From Methanobacteriota archaeon (GTDB lineage: Archaea > Halobacteriota > Methanomicrobia > Methanomicrobiales > Methanomicrobiaceae): a DNA stretch of 62,244 nt. Each line of letters opens with the position of its first letter. The first letter of the stretch is position 1. The translations under genes were made by a program, and so were the position numbers. The notes under the pieces were generated by a model. That model was not told the DNA's origin and ran no database searches. It saw nothing but the letters and a program-made list of their open reading frames with translations. Positions 51,477 through 60,282 of the stretch are shown here, piece after piece. The DNA lies in the NCBI GenBank assembly GCA_023396365.1, contig JAEWWL010000071.1, positions 1 through 62,244 on the forward strand. Reading direction: 5' to 3'.

Positions 51477-51659
51477 ATGAGCAAAGGAACTCCATCCAGA
51501 GGAAAAAGACAGACACAGACACATATTGTCTGCAGAAGATGCGGAAAAATATCCTACCACAAGCGCCACAAGATATGCTCGGCATGCGGTTTTGGCAGAT
51601 CAAGCAAACTGCGCAAGTACAACTGGGTAACCAAGAAATCAATAACCCCAACCCACTAA
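51477..51659 (+). CDS. rpl37e: Ribosomal protein L37e
   Basis: The 60-residue basic protein of the large ribosomal subunit starts SKGTPSRGKRQTQTHIVCRR and has four zinc-binding Cys in CRRCGK and CSACGFG, with a basic tail. Length and Cys spacing match archaeal/eukaryal L37e. It lies between LSm and purF, 4 bp before purF, and is probably cotranscribed with both. Confidence 0.96.
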   Translation: MSKGTPSRGKRQTQTHIVCRRCGKISYHKRHKICSACGFGRSSKLRKYNWVTKKSITPTH

Positions 51660-51663
51660 AATC

Positions 51664-53097
51664 ATGTGCGGAATCGTTGGCATCGTCGATGCTGGCGGTG
51701 TCTCTTTCCCGCTTTACTATGCCCTCTATGCTCTTCAGCACAGAGGACAGGAAAGTGCGGGAATTACTACTTTTGACGGCAAAACCCTCCATAAGCACAA
51801 GGAGCAGGGTCTTGTAGCCGAAGTTTTTAATGCAGATATTTTATCAGGCCTTTTGGGCAATATCGGCGTGGGCCATGTGCGCTACCCAACAACGGGTGCA
51901 AAAATTTCTGAGAATATTCAGCCGTTCAACTTTACTTTTCAGGATAAGAAAATTGCCATGACTCATAACGGCAATCTTACAAACGCACATGAACTGCGTC
52001 GATATTACGAAGAAAGGGGACAGATATTCTGCACGACAACTGACACCGAGGTCATCGGAAATATTATTGTTGACGAACTGAGGCATTCAAACAGCATGCA
52101 GGACGCTGTTTTGGCCTGCATGAAAAGGCTTGAAGGCTCATACTCTGTTGTTTTAATGGTTAATGAAAAAATCCATGCATTTCGCGATCCTCTCGGAATA
52201 AGGCCGCTCTGCATAGGAAAAACCGATGAAGGCTATGTAGTATGTTCTGAATCGGTTGCAATTGATGCCTTAAACGGGGAGTTTATCAGGGATGTAAAGC
52301 CTGGTGAAATGATAACAATCTCTCATGAAGGGATAAAATGCGTCCAGATTGCGCAGGCTTCCGGGTATGCGCACTGCATCTTTGAATATATCTATTTTGC
52401 ACGGGCTGATTCAGTAATTGACGGTCAGCTTGTTTATGATGTAAGAAGAAGAATTGGTCAGTCGCTTCATCTTGAAGCGCCTGTTGATGCAGACATCATC
52501 TCTCCGGTCCCTGACTCCGGAACCGCCCATGCAACGGGGTATTCTGAAAGCTCCGGAATTCCGTTCAGGGAGGGTTTAATTAAAAACCGCTACATGGGAA
52601 GGACATTTATTATGCCTACCCAGAAGCTTCGCGAAAATGCTGTCAGGATAAAATTAAACCCTGTCAAAAAACACCTTTTTGGAAAATCTGTTGTTCTTGT
52701 CGATGACTCGATTGTCAGGGGGACAACATCAAGGAGAATTATTGATATTGTAAGAGATGCCGGTGCACGGGAGGTTCATATCAGGGTTGGCTCACCGCCC
52801 ATTAAGGCGCCGTGCTATCTTGGTGTTGACATGCCTACAAGAGAGGAGCTTATTGCACACAACAGGTCATGTGACGATGTCTGCAAAAAAATAGGTGCAA
52901 CTTCTCTTCATCATATATCTCTTGAATCGCTGATACGTGCGACAGGCCATATCAGCGATGATCTGTGCATAGGCTGCCTGACGGGTGAATACCCGCTTAA
53001 AATTAACTGTGAGAAAGCATGCCCAAGGCACATTGATTTTATTTCCGGGACATATCAGTCTGATCTTAAGACCTTTGGAAATGAAGAGATAAAATAA
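51664..53097 (+). CDS. purF: Amidophosphoribosyltransferase
   Basis: PurF makes phosphoribosylamine from PRPP and glutamine, the first step of purine synthesis. The 477-residue protein starts MCGIVGIVDAGG, so Cys 2 is the glutaminase nucleophile with only the initiator Met to remove. VGHVRYPTTG and MTHNGNLTNA are in the glutaminase domain. The PRPP site is SVVLVDDSIVRGTTS (about 342-356). Cys in CIGCLTGEYP and CEKACP near the end could bind the 4Fe-4S cluster of the Bacillus-type enzyme. It is the last gene of the LSm-L37e-purF run. Confidence 0.95.
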   Translation: MCGIVGIVDAGGVSFPLYYALYALQHRGQESAGITTFDGKTLHKHKEQGLVAEVFNADILSGLLGNIGVGHVRYPTTGAKISENIQPFNFTFQDKKIAMTHNGNLTNAHELRRYYEERGQIFCTTTDTEVIGNIIVDELRHSNSMQDAVLACMKRLEGSYSVVLMVNEKIHAFRDPLGIRPLCIGKTDEGYVVCSESVAIDALNGEFIRDVKPGEMITISHEGIKCVQIAQASGYAHCIFEYIYFARADSVIDGQLVYDVRRRIGQSLHLEAPVDADIISPVPDSGTAHATGYSESSGIPFREGLIKNRYMGRTFIMPTQKLRENAVRIKLNPVKKHLFGKSVVLVDDSIVRGTTSRRIIDIVRDAGAREVHIRVGSPPIKAPCYLGVDMPTREELIAHNRSCDDVCKKIGATSLHHISLESLIRATGHISDDLCIGCLTGEYPLKINCEKACPRHIDFISGTYQSDLKTFGNEEIK

Positions 53098-53282
53098 AAA
53101 AAATAAAAACCAAATTAATTTTTTATTATCACATTTTCCAAAAAAAAGTTATATTTCAGCCTCCGCAGGAGGGAATTTTTTTACAGCTCTTTATATTTTT
53201 TTTAGATTCTGCAGATTTTTTTGAACTATTCAATGAAATATCATTTTATGAACATTTATAGAGAAAGATGCATAATTATATT

Positions 53283-53364
53283 ATACGAATCGTATTATTC
53301 AAATCTGATGCCTGCGTTATCCGGGCATAATACTGATTTGCATCAGATATTAATATATTTAAGT
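53283..53364 (+). promoter_or_regulatory. Promoter with two upstream dyads for the PKD surface protein
   Basis: ATTAATATATTTAAG (53349-53363) is a strong box A about 25-30 bp before the ATG at 53387. Upstream are a 13-base palindrome, ATACGA-A-TCGTAT (53283-53295), and a 9-bp inverted repeat, ATCTGATGC (53303-53311) with GCATCAGAT (53340-53348), whose right arm ends at the box. Both look like regulator sites. Confidence 0.55.
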
Positions 53365-53386
53365 AAAAACCGGAGCGGTCATCAAA

Positions 53387-55498
53387 ATGCCACGATTTCA
53401 GATAAACCGATATGCAATATTTATACTGGCAGCAATGCTTTTTTTTGTATTCGATGCATCTGCACTGGATTATTCGGTATCGGGAAGCCTTGAATTTTTA
53501 ACAGAAGATTCTGAAGAGCGGTGGAATACAGAGATATCTGAAGAAAATGTGGTATGGGTACAGAATCTTGGCAGCAGCCGCGGTCTTTATCTGCATAATA
53601 TTAAAAGCGGCAGGGAGTCACTGGTTTCAAAGTCGCGTTTTTCTGAGTTTCTTCCGTCTGTATCCGGTGATATTATTGTCTGGAGTGCGAAGAGCGGGTT
53701 TAATTCCCCGTCACAGGTAATTTCATACAACATATCTTCAGGCAGGTATGATTATCTCTCTTATTATCCTGCAAACCAGGGTATGGCCTGTGTATCAGGA
53801 GATTATGTTGTCTGGCTTGACGGACGCTACTTTGGGTTTACAAATATTTTCCTGAAAAATCTTGCTACCGGTGGCTCCGGCCTTTTCTGGGAGTCAAAAA
53901 CAAGCGATAAAAAATCGCCCAAGGTTGAAGGAAAAGATATATACTGGGTTGAGAAGGGAACACTCTTTAAGAGGCCGGTTACAGGAGGCGAGCCGTTGGC
54001 TGTTTATGAAAACATGAAGGGTGATTACTCTTTGTCCGGTGATAAAATCGCCTGGGAGGAGAGAGACGGCGATTATTATTCGGTTGCTCTTTTCGATGAA
54101 GAAAGAGGAAAAAAAATTATTTTATCAGAAAAAAGTGTCAGCCTTAGAAACCCTGTTGTTTTTGGTGATATAATAATCTATGAAAAGCATAAAGGCGGCG
54201 ACTCTGATATTTTTCTCTATGATTATCTTACGGGCGCAACAGCCTCTGTATACAAAGGCTCCGGAATGCAGACAGATCCCAAAATTTCTGGTGATACAAT
54301 AATCTGGACTGACAGGACCGGAGGACTTTCCAACATAGCGTCCTTTAAACTCGACAGGGCTGCAAGTCCGAAGGCTGATTTTCGTGCCTCTGATAATTCT
54401 GTTCTTGATGGTCTGCCGCCTGTTTCTGTCTCATTTATGGGCTGGTCCTCAATTACTGCAGGCTCTTTACAGCAGTATGAATGGGACTTTGGCGACGGGT
54501 CGACATCTAAAGAGGCATCCCCTGTTCATACATACACAAAACCCGGAACATATAATGTAACTCTTTCTGTTAAAAACGACTTTGGAACTGATGTAGTCAG
54601 AAAGGACAGTTATATAACAGTCGGTGAGCTGCCTTATGCTGACTTCACTGTTGAGGGAGCAAAAGGGGTACTTCCCTATACAACAAGATTTTATGATGCC
54701 TCTCTTGGAGTTATTGATAAAAGGATGTGGGACTTTGGCGATGGCACAGGATCTGTTATTACAAATCCATATCACCTTTACAACGATGCCGGAGTCTTTA
54801 CGGTAAGCCTGACTGTTAGTAACAGGTACGGAAGTGTTACAGAGACAAAAGAGAATCTTGTCGATGTCGGAGGAGCGCCTGATGCGGCGTTTGTATACAG
54901 CTATGCAGAAGGAAGCACAAAGGAAAAGCCGGTTGTTGCATTCATTGACATGTCTTCAGGAAATCCTGATTCGTGGCTTTGGTACTTTGGTGATGGAACA
55001 TTCTCTTCAGAGCAGAATCCTGTGCATAAATTTGAAAAACCCGGAATTTATGATGTCTCACTTAAAGTAGCAAATGCATATGCCGAAGATATTAAAACAG
55101 AATGGGGCATAATACAGGCGGATTTTTCAGAATATGAGCTTGAAAAGATTATTACTGTTCCAAATGAGGCCGGATTAAATCCTGGTGACACAATGCAGTT
55201 TGTGGCTGCCGCAAAAGATGCAACAGGTCAGAGCAGACTCATTGTCCCGCAGTGGAAGGTTTCAGATGAATCTGTTGCATCAATTGACAGTTTTGGAGTT
55301 CTGACTGCAAAAAAGCCGGGGTCTGTTGATGTCATATGTGAATTCATGGGCATTGCAGGAGTATCGCATGTTGCTGTCGGAGATGATATCTATGCGCGCA
55401 GCAGTGAGCGACCGGCACTTCTAATGCCGGGCATTCCGGGCAATATTTCTGAGGAGACAAAAAAACTCATCGGTATTTTTTATCGGGGTTCTGACTGA
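53387..55498 (+). CDS. Secreted PKD-domain surface protein with N-terminal beta-propeller
   Basis: The 703-residue protein has a signal peptide (about 1-26), a TolB/YVTN-like beta-propeller of several repeats (about 40-325; VWVQNLGSSRGLYLHN, DIIVWSAKSGFN, IIWTDRTGGLSNI), three PKD domains (about 330-580; WDFGDGSTSKEASPVHTY, WDFGDGTGSVITNPYHLY, WYFGDGTFSSEQNPVHKF) and a Big-2-like module (about 595-660; WKVSDESVASIDSFGVLTAK). PKD and propeller domains are common in methanogen S-layer and adhesion proteins. No membrane anchor or sorting tail is visible at the end, so it may be released or bound by other proteins. The promoter is unusually decorated. Confidence 0.92.
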   Translation: MPRFQINRYAIFILAAMLFFVFDASALDYSVSGSLEFLTEDSEERWNTEISEENVVWVQNLGSSRGLYLHNIKSGRESLVSKSRFSEFLPSVSGDIIVWSAKSGFNSPSQVISYNISSGRYDYLSYYPANQGMACVSGDYVVWLDGRYFGFTNIFLKNLATGGSGLFWESKTSDKKSPKVEGKDIYWVEKGTLFKRPVTGGEPLAVYENMKGDYSLSGDKIAWEERDGDYYSVALFDEERGKKIILSEKSVSLRNPVVFGDIIIYEKHKGGDSDIFLYDYLTGATASVYKGSGMQTDPKISGDTIIWTDRTGGLSNIASFKLDRAASPKADFRASDNSVLDGLPPVSVSFMGWSSITAGSLQQYEWDFGDGSTSKEASPVHTYTKPGTYNVTLSVKNDFGTDVVRKDSYITVGELPYADFTVEGAKGVLPYTTRFYDASLGVIDKRMWDFGDGTGSVITNPYHLYNDAGVFTVSLTVSNRYGSVTETKENLVDVGGAPDAAFVYSYAEGSTKEKPVVAFIDMSSGNPDSWLWYFGDGTFSSEQNPVHKFEKPGIYDVSLKVANAYAEDIKTEWGIIQADFSEYELEKIITVPNEAGLNPGDTMQFVAAAKDATGQSRLIVPQWKVSDESVASIDSFGVLTAKKPGSVDVICEFMGIAGVSHVAVGDDIYARSSERPALLMPGIPGNISEETKKLIGIFYRGSD

Positions 55499-55642
55499 AT
55501 AATCTCCGGGATTCTTATTTTTCCCCCTATTGTCCTCTGCGGGCATATCTTGTGTAACTTTTTTTGATAGTGCAGACTATTACAAAAATATTGATAAAAA
55601 CAGTGCAGATTTTTAAAAGAATAAGAAATTAATTTTTTTTAG

Positions 55643-55717
55643 TAGCGAGGAATGGATTTGAACCATCGATCTACGGGTTATGAGCCCGCCGGGATTTCCT
55701 GACTACCCCACCTCGCT
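55643..55717 (-). tRNA. Initiator tRNA-Met (CAT)
   Basis: A complete 75-base cloverleaf can be drawn on the minus strand. The acceptor stem is AGCGAGG with CCTCGCT and discriminator A. The D-arm carries GGGTAGTCAGG. The anticodon arm is GCGGG-CTCATAA-CCCGT, with three G:C pairs at the base of the loop and anticodon CAT. The T-arm has GGTTCAAATCC. The A1:U72 pair and the GGG/CCC anticodon stem are features of archaeal initiator rather than elongator tRNA-Met. No CCA is encoded. A box A lies about 35 bp upstream. Confidence 0.93.
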
Positions 55718-55746
55718 TCGTGTGCTATATAAGGTTGTATCGAGAG

Positions 55747-55758
55747 CGTATATAATTT
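55747..55758 (-). promoter_or_regulatory. Box A for the initiator tRNA
   Basis: On the minus strand CAAATTATATAC is centred about 35 bp before the tRNA 5' end, allowing a start site some 9 bases before the mature end. A nearer TATATA at 55725-55732 is too close to serve. Confidence 0.45.
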
Positions 55759-55936
55759 GTGATATTGCAATGGCAGCTCAAAATCTCTATTAAAAAAACC
55801 ATTTCTACAGTTAAATCCTGAAAAATTTTTGCAGAACACAGCCTTTACTCTCTGATTCATTTCTTTTTTTCCTGTTACGGCCCTGCAGGCATATTAGAGA
55901 TCCAAAACAGGAAAAGGATTATATGAGATATTTTTT

Positions 55937-56569
55937 TTATTTTGCTGATTTTTTCCTGCCATAAAATCTTGATGCAGCACCCAGAGCTGCAGCTATGAGG
56001 CCTGCATAAAAAGCAGGAAGAATGGAGGATTTTACAGGTATTGCAACCGTGATGTCTCCTGAAATCAGAATCATCTCTGAATGGCCTGCAAGAAGCGGAA
56101 AATTTCCTGAAAATCCGAATTCCTGGAAGTACTGCTGAAAGCTGATTCCTGCAAAAATGACTGCAAATATGAAAAGGGCAGCGACAAAGAGCATCTTTAG
56201 TGATCCTGAATTTATAAGCCCCTGCGATATTTCCTTTTTACCACCATTTATTGCCGGAACCGAGCCTGCAATCATGAATATTCCAAAGAGGATTGTTACA
56301 ACTGTCAGTGCAGCTGTCAGAGAGCTGAAAAGAGGTGATACAATCTCTTTTCCAAAAGAGAAAACCGAAAGGGAAAAAGGTGAAACGGCAAGGAAGAGTG
56401 CATCCTCACCAAACTGAAGAGTCCACCATTTTCCTGCAAACGGAAGTATAAGCATCAGGATTCCTGCAGCAAGGCCGGGATAGTTTATCTGTAATTCTTC
56501 TTTTTTAAAAGCAGCATTCATGTTCTCTGATGCATCCTTAAAAGAGTCATCTTTTATGTATTCAGCCAT
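55937..56569 (-). CDS. Membrane protein with four predicted helices, unknown function
   Basis: The product is 210 residues from the ATG at 56569. After a hydrophilic 30-residue N-terminus come four hydrophobic segments: PGLAAGILMLILPFAG, LTAALTVVTILFGIFMIAG, MLFVAALFIFAVIFAGISF and ILPAFYAGLIAAALGAAS. It ends in a basic tail (SRFYGRKKSAK). No family is recognised. The GGTGAT ribosome binding site overlaps the end of the preceding gene, two bases before the start, so both are cotranscribed and may form a complex. Confidence 0.75.
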   Translation of the reverse strand: MAEYIKDDSFKDASENMNAAFKKEELQINYPGLAAGILMLILPFAGKWWTLQFGEDALFLAVSPFSLSVFSFGKEIVSPLFSSLTAALTVVTILFGIFMIAGSVPAINGGKKEISQGLINSGSLKMLFVAALFIFAVIFAGISFQQYFQEFGFSGNFPLLAGHSEMILISGDITVAIPVKSSILPAFYAGLIAAALGAASRFYGRKKSAK

Positions 56570-56570
56570 T

Positions 56571-57074
56571 TTAATCACCTGCTGCTGTTATTTTTATTCC
56601 GTGAAGCCGAATTGATATTTCTGCAAGAGCATTATCAGGGAATGAAATATTTTCTCCGGAGGATATGGTGCGAATCTGCTTTTTGGAAGCAGGTGCAGTT
56701 AGTGTTATCTCACTTTCGGCCCCGGCAGGAATCAGAGCCTGCTCTGATAATATCAGGTCAGTAGTTTCATCACCGACAGTTGCTCTGTATACAAGTCCGG
56801 TTATTATCATTTCAGCATCATACGGATTTTTTACGGTTCCTTTAAGAATAATGAGGGTTTTATCTTCAGACAGTCCAAAATCATTCGGTGTAAAATAATC
56901 TGCACCGGCGAGTTCTCCTGCCTCTCTAAAAGAGTCAACAACAATCAAAGGGTCTCCTCCGAAAAGTGCATTTGTTGTATCCCATCCTGATGCCGGAAGT
57001 GGCAGTATGATTGCCAGAGTTAATACTGCAACAGGAATAAGCCATAATAAAGCCTTAAGCGCTTTTTCATCCAT
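56571..57074 (-). CDS. Membrane-anchored extracellular protein, unknown function
   Basis: The 167-residue protein has one N-terminal membrane helix (about residues 8-28, LLWLIPVAVLTLAIILPLP) and a beta-sandwich outer domain. DKTLIILKGTVKNPYDAEMI followed by VYRATVGDETTDLILSEQ and IPAGAESEITLTAP resembles LEA14/WHy-like or CARDB-like folds, which bind or line up other proteins. No enzyme motif is present. It is the first gene of a pair with the four-helix membrane protein. The function is unknown. Confidence 0.75.
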   Translation of the reverse strand: MDEKALKALLWLIPVAVLTLAIILPLPASGWDTTNALFGGDPLIVVDSFREAGELAGADYFTPNDFGLSEDKTLIILKGTVKNPYDAEMIITGLVYRATVGDETTDLILSEQALIPAGAESEITLTAPASKKQIRTISSGENISFPDNALAEISIRLHGIKITAAGD

Positions 57075-57164
57075 GGTTTTTGTTATATGGATTTATGCAG
57101 TATAAACCTGTTTATGAAATTTTCATCAAAAAATTATTAATTCAATTGCTCCAATCAGAATACA

Positions 57165-57632
57165 ATGTCAGATTCTGAATATTTTAGTAACAAAACTAAA
57201 GATAACGGGTCTTTTGATGATGAATTAGCAAATCTCCGGAGAAAAAGGATGGAAGAGATGGGAAAAAGATTCTCAGGAATGAAAAATGACGAGGTAATCA
57301 GCGTAAACGATATGACATTTGATAATCTGGTAAAGAAGAGCAGGTATCTTGTTGCTGATATGTGGGCAGAGTGGTGCGGGCCGTGCAGAAGAGTTGCACC
57401 CGTAATAGAAGAGCTTTCCTCTGAATTTTCAGGAGTGGTATCTTTTGCGAAATGCAATACTGATGAAAGCCCGGAAATATCCTCAAGATACATGATTACA
57501 GCAATTCCGACACTTCTCTTCTTTTCCGGTGGAGAGATTTGTGAAAGGATTACGGGTGCCTACCCTAAGGAGAGCATAAAGAGCAGGATAATTTCTGCCT
57601 TCTCCCTGAATGAACAGAATTTTGTTGAATAA
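57165..57632 (+). CDS. Thioredoxin with charged N-terminal extension
   Basis: The 155-residue protein is a thioredoxin with the active site WAEWCGPCRRVAPV (Cys pair at about 70-73), the cis-Pro AIPTLLFFSGG and the usual final helix. Residues 1-48 form an extra charged extension containing LRRKRMEEMGKR, found in some methanogen thioredoxins. It would keep cytoplasmic dithiols reduced, with electrons from a reductase such as the fusion protein at 33.7 kb, although that protein has its own redoxin. The gene stands alone. Confidence 0.93.
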   Translation: MSDSEYFSNKTKDNGSFDDELANLRRKRMEEMGKRFSGMKNDEVISVNDMTFDNLVKKSRYLVADMWAEWCGPCRRVAPVIEELSSEFSGVVSFAKCNTDESPEISSRYMITAIPTLLFFSGGEICERITGAYPKESIKSRIISAFSLNEQNFVE

Positions 57633-57796
57633 ATTTTGTTGAATGATGTTGCAGATTCCGGAGATATTGCCAAAAATTTCCGGGTTGCCATAAAAATGAA
57701 AAAAAAATTAATTAATATTTTTTTTAAGTATCTTTTTGTTTATTTTCTATCTTAAATTGCCCCCCGCAATAATATTGATGGATTTACATCCGGATT

Positions 57797-58132
57797 TCAG
57801 CTTCTGAATCTTTCGCTCTGGTTTATTTTGGATGCCATGATAAAGTCGTTTCTTGTTATTCCGCCGCACGAGTATGTATACCATGAAACTGTAAGCACGC
57901 ATCCTCTCTCAATGCAGATGTCAGGATAGTGCCCTTCACGTTTGCAGAGGTCATCAAGTTCATTTATGAAGGCTATGCATTCTCCAAAATTTTCCTTTTG
58001 GTATGTGCGTGTCAGTTTGTTTTCTGCAATACTCCAGCCCTGCACTTTTTTGATAAGCTCCAAAATTTCTTTTCTTGTAAGAGGCGGAATCCTGCTGATT
58101 TCAGGATTGCATCTTTCAGTATTCAGATCCAT
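57797..58132 (-). CDS. Pterin-4a-carbinolamine dehydratase-like protein
   Basis: PCD proteins dehydrate 4a-hydroxytetrahydropterins; in organisms without aromatic hydroxylases the role is unclear. The 111-residue form (ATG 58132) has IPPLTRKEILELIKKVQGWS, the KREGHYPDICIERG strand (usually HHPD) and SCGGITRNDFIMASKIN (GlTxxDfxlA). The first of the paired His is Gly in GHYPD, and the usual TH before the final motif is TY, so the active site is changed. A longer form to 58192 is possible, since box A-like sites precede both starts. The substrate in a methanopterin-using archaeon is unknown. Confidence 0.8.
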   Translation of the reverse strand: MDLNTERCNPEISRIPPLTRKEILELIKKVQGWSIAENKLTRTYQKENFGECIAFINELDDLCKREGHYPDICIERGCVLTVSWYTYSCGGITRNDFIMASKINQSERFRS

Positions 58133-58316
58133 TGTGTATTCATTGCAGTCTAACTTAAAAAACTTTTTATATGAAAGGGTCTTTTTCGTCATTGAACGAA
58201 TATGCCGGGTAATTTTTAAAAAAATACTGCGGATATGCCTTTTTCCTGAAAAATTAATTTTGAGTGGAACGAAAATTCTTAATAAATAATCATGATAAAT
58301 TAAATGGGGATTTTTT

Positions 58317-58859
58317 TTGAGAGAACTTAGAATACATGGAAGAGGCGGTCAGGGCTCCGTGACAGCAGCTGAGCTTATAGCAACGGCTGCATTCAAAAGC
58401 AAAGTATATTCGCAGGCTTTTCCTGCATTTGGTGTTGAGAGAAGAGGAGCACCTGTTCAGGCTTTTGTCCGCTTTGATGACAGAAAAATAAGGCTTAGAA
58501 GCCAGATATACGAACCCGATTATATAATCGTTCAGGACAGCACCCTCATAAAAGACGTTGATGTCTTTGGCGGCTTAAAACAGGGTGGAATTGCAATTAT
58601 CAATACTGAAAAGGATATTCCAAATGTTCCTGCCGGCATCAGACTCGTAAAGATTGATGCAACAAGAATAGCACTTGAAGTCCTTGGTCTTCCAATAGAA
58701 AATACAACTTTAATGGGTGCTTTTGCAGCTGCAACAGGCGAGATAGAAATGGATGCACTAAAAGAAGCGCTTCGCGAAAGATTCCCTGCAAATCTTGCCG
58801 AGAAAAATATAAATGCGGCACAAACAGCCTATGACCTCGTTAAGGGAGGGAAGATATAA
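58317..58859 (+). CDS. porC: Pyruvate:ferredoxin oxidoreductase gamma subunit
   Basis: Por makes pyruvate from acetyl-CoA and CO2 with reduced ferredoxin, or the reverse. The 180-residue gamma subunit starts RELRIHGRGGQGSVTAAELIA and has SQAFPAFGVERRGAPVQAF (about 36-54), the family signature. The start is a TTG, since no ATG lies upstream in frame. The stop overlaps the porD start (TAATG). It heads the operon porC-D-A-B, the usual order in methanogens. AAATTAAATGGGG with T-rich DNA precedes it. Confidence 0.94.
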   Translation: MRELRIHGRGGQGSVTAAELIATAAFKSKVYSQAFPAFGVERRGAPVQAFVRFDDRKIRLRSQIYEPDYIIVQDSTLIKDVDVFGGLKQGGIAIINTEKDIPNVPAGIRLVKIDATRIALEVLGLPIENTTLMGAFAAATGEIEMDALKEALRERFPANLAEKNINAAQTAYDLVKGGKI

Positions 58860-59119
58860 TGGCACTTAATCCCGGATGCACAGCTTCTCCTGGCCGTTCA
58901 AGGGACAATAAAACCGGCTCATGGCGTGTCTTCAAGCCCGAGTTTGACAATTCTAAATGCAATAAATGCGGAACATGCACTCTCATATGTCCTGAAGTAT
59001 GCATAAAAGAGGACAGTGAGGGGTACCCTCGCGTTGACTACGACTACTGCAAAGGATGCGGTCTTTGTGCCGAGGAATGCCCAAAGGATGCAATTAAAAT
59101 GATAAAGGAGGAGAAATAA
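58859..59119 (+). CDS. porD: Pyruvate:ferredoxin oxidoreductase delta subunit (2 [4Fe-4S])
   Basis: The 86-residue subunit carries two ferredoxin motifs, CNKCGTCTLICPEVC (about 36-50) and CKGCGLCAEECPKDA (about 62-76), each with four Cys, which move electrons between the thiamine site and ferredoxin. The N-terminal part (LNPGCTASPGRSRDNKTGSW) is typical of Por delta. Start and stop both overlap neighbours by one base. Confidence 0.94.
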   Translation: MALNPGCTASPGRSRDNKTGSWRVFKPEFDNSKCNKCGTCTLICPEVCIKEDSEGYPRVDYDYCKGCGLCAEECPKDAIKMIKEEK

Positions 59120-60282
59120 TGCTTCAGATTACCGAAGGATCACATGCCGTTGCAGAGGCGGTAAGGCTTTGCCGCCCTCAGGTTGTATCGGCTTATCCTA
59201 TCACACCACAGACACACATTGTTGAGCGCCTTGCAGAGATGGTTGCTGACGGCGAACTCGACGGCGAATACATATGTGTTGAAAGTGAGTTCTCAGCGCT
59301 TTCATCATGTCTCGGTGCGGCGGCGGCAGGCTCAAGGGTGTATTCCGCTACAACATCACAGGGTCTTGCTTTCATGGCCGAGGTTGTATTCAATGTTGCG
59401 GGAATGCGTCAGCCTGTAATCATGACGATTGCAAACCGTGCAATGGGAGCTCCCTTAAACATCTGGAATGATCAGCAGGATTCGCTTTTCCTCCGTGACT
59501 CCGGCTGGATGCAGTTTTATGCAGAGGATGCCCAGGAGGCCTCAGACCTGCATTTCATAGCATACAGGGTTGCTGAAAGGCATGATGTTTTGCTGCCGGC
59601 ATTTGTATGCTTTGACGGATTCATTCTTTCACATACATTTGAGCCGGTAGACATTCCCTCACAGGAGGAGATTGATGCATACCTTCCGGCATTCAATCCG
59701 CTCTATAAGCTTGATGCTAAAAACCCGATGTCATTTGGAATGTATGCAACTCCGGATTACTACCAGGAGTTCAGGTACGAGATAAATGTTGCAATGGTAA
59801 GGGCAAAAGCAGCAATCCGTGAAGCCGGCCGTGAATTTGCCGAAAAGTTCGGCCGCGATTACTCAGGTTTAACTGAAGGATACAGGCTTGATGATGCAGA
59901 AACAGCAATTGTTGCGATGGGCTCGGTCTGCGGAACAATAAAGGATGCTGTTGATGAGATGAGAGAGGAGGGGCAGAAGGTCGGACTTCTTAAAATACGC
60001 ACATTCCGTCCTTTCCCTGCAGAAGAAGTAAGAGAAGCACTAAAGGGTGTCTCAAACGTTGCCGTTCTTGAAAAGAACTTAAACATCGGTTCAAGAATGC
60101 TTGGAGCAGTAGGTCTTGAGGTTAAGGATGCGGTTTATCATAAAGGCACTCCTGTATTCTCTTATGTCGGAGGTCTCGGCGGCCGTGACATAAGGAAAAA
60201 GGATATCAGGATGATTGCAGAATGGGCACGCCAGGGCAGAAATGACTGCTTCTTTGGCCTTCGTGAGGAGCTGTTAAAATGA
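59119..60282 (+). CDS. porA: Pyruvate:ferredoxin oxidoreductase alpha subunit
   Basis: The 387-residue subunit carries the pyrimidine-binding and C-terminal domains: EGSHAVAEAVRLCRPQVVSAYPITPQT near the N-terminus (with the YPITPQT signature), VESEFSALSSCLGAAAAGSR, ATTSQGLAFMAE, and a C-terminal transketolase-like domain (VGLLKIRTFRPFPAEEVREAL, VAVLEKNLNIGS). With porB it forms the thiamine site. It overlaps porB by 4 bases (ATGA). Confidence 0.95.
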   Translation: MLQITEGSHAVAEAVRLCRPQVVSAYPITPQTHIVERLAEMVADGELDGEYICVESEFSALSSCLGAAAAGSRVYSATTSQGLAFMAEVVFNVAGMRQPVIMTIANRAMGAPLNIWNDQQDSLFLRDSGWMQFYAEDAQEASDLHFIAYRVAERHDVLLPAFVCFDGFILSHTFEPVDIPSQEEIDAYLPAFNPLYKLDAKNPMSFGMYATPDYYQEFRYEINVAMVRAKAAIREAGREFAEKFGRDYSGLTEGYRLDDAETAIVAMGSVCGTIKDAVDEMREEGQKVGLLKIRTFRPFPAEEVREALKGVSNVAVLEKNLNIGSRMLGAVGLEVKDAVYHKGTPVFSYVGGLGGRDIRKKDIRMIAEWARQGRNDCFFGLREELLK

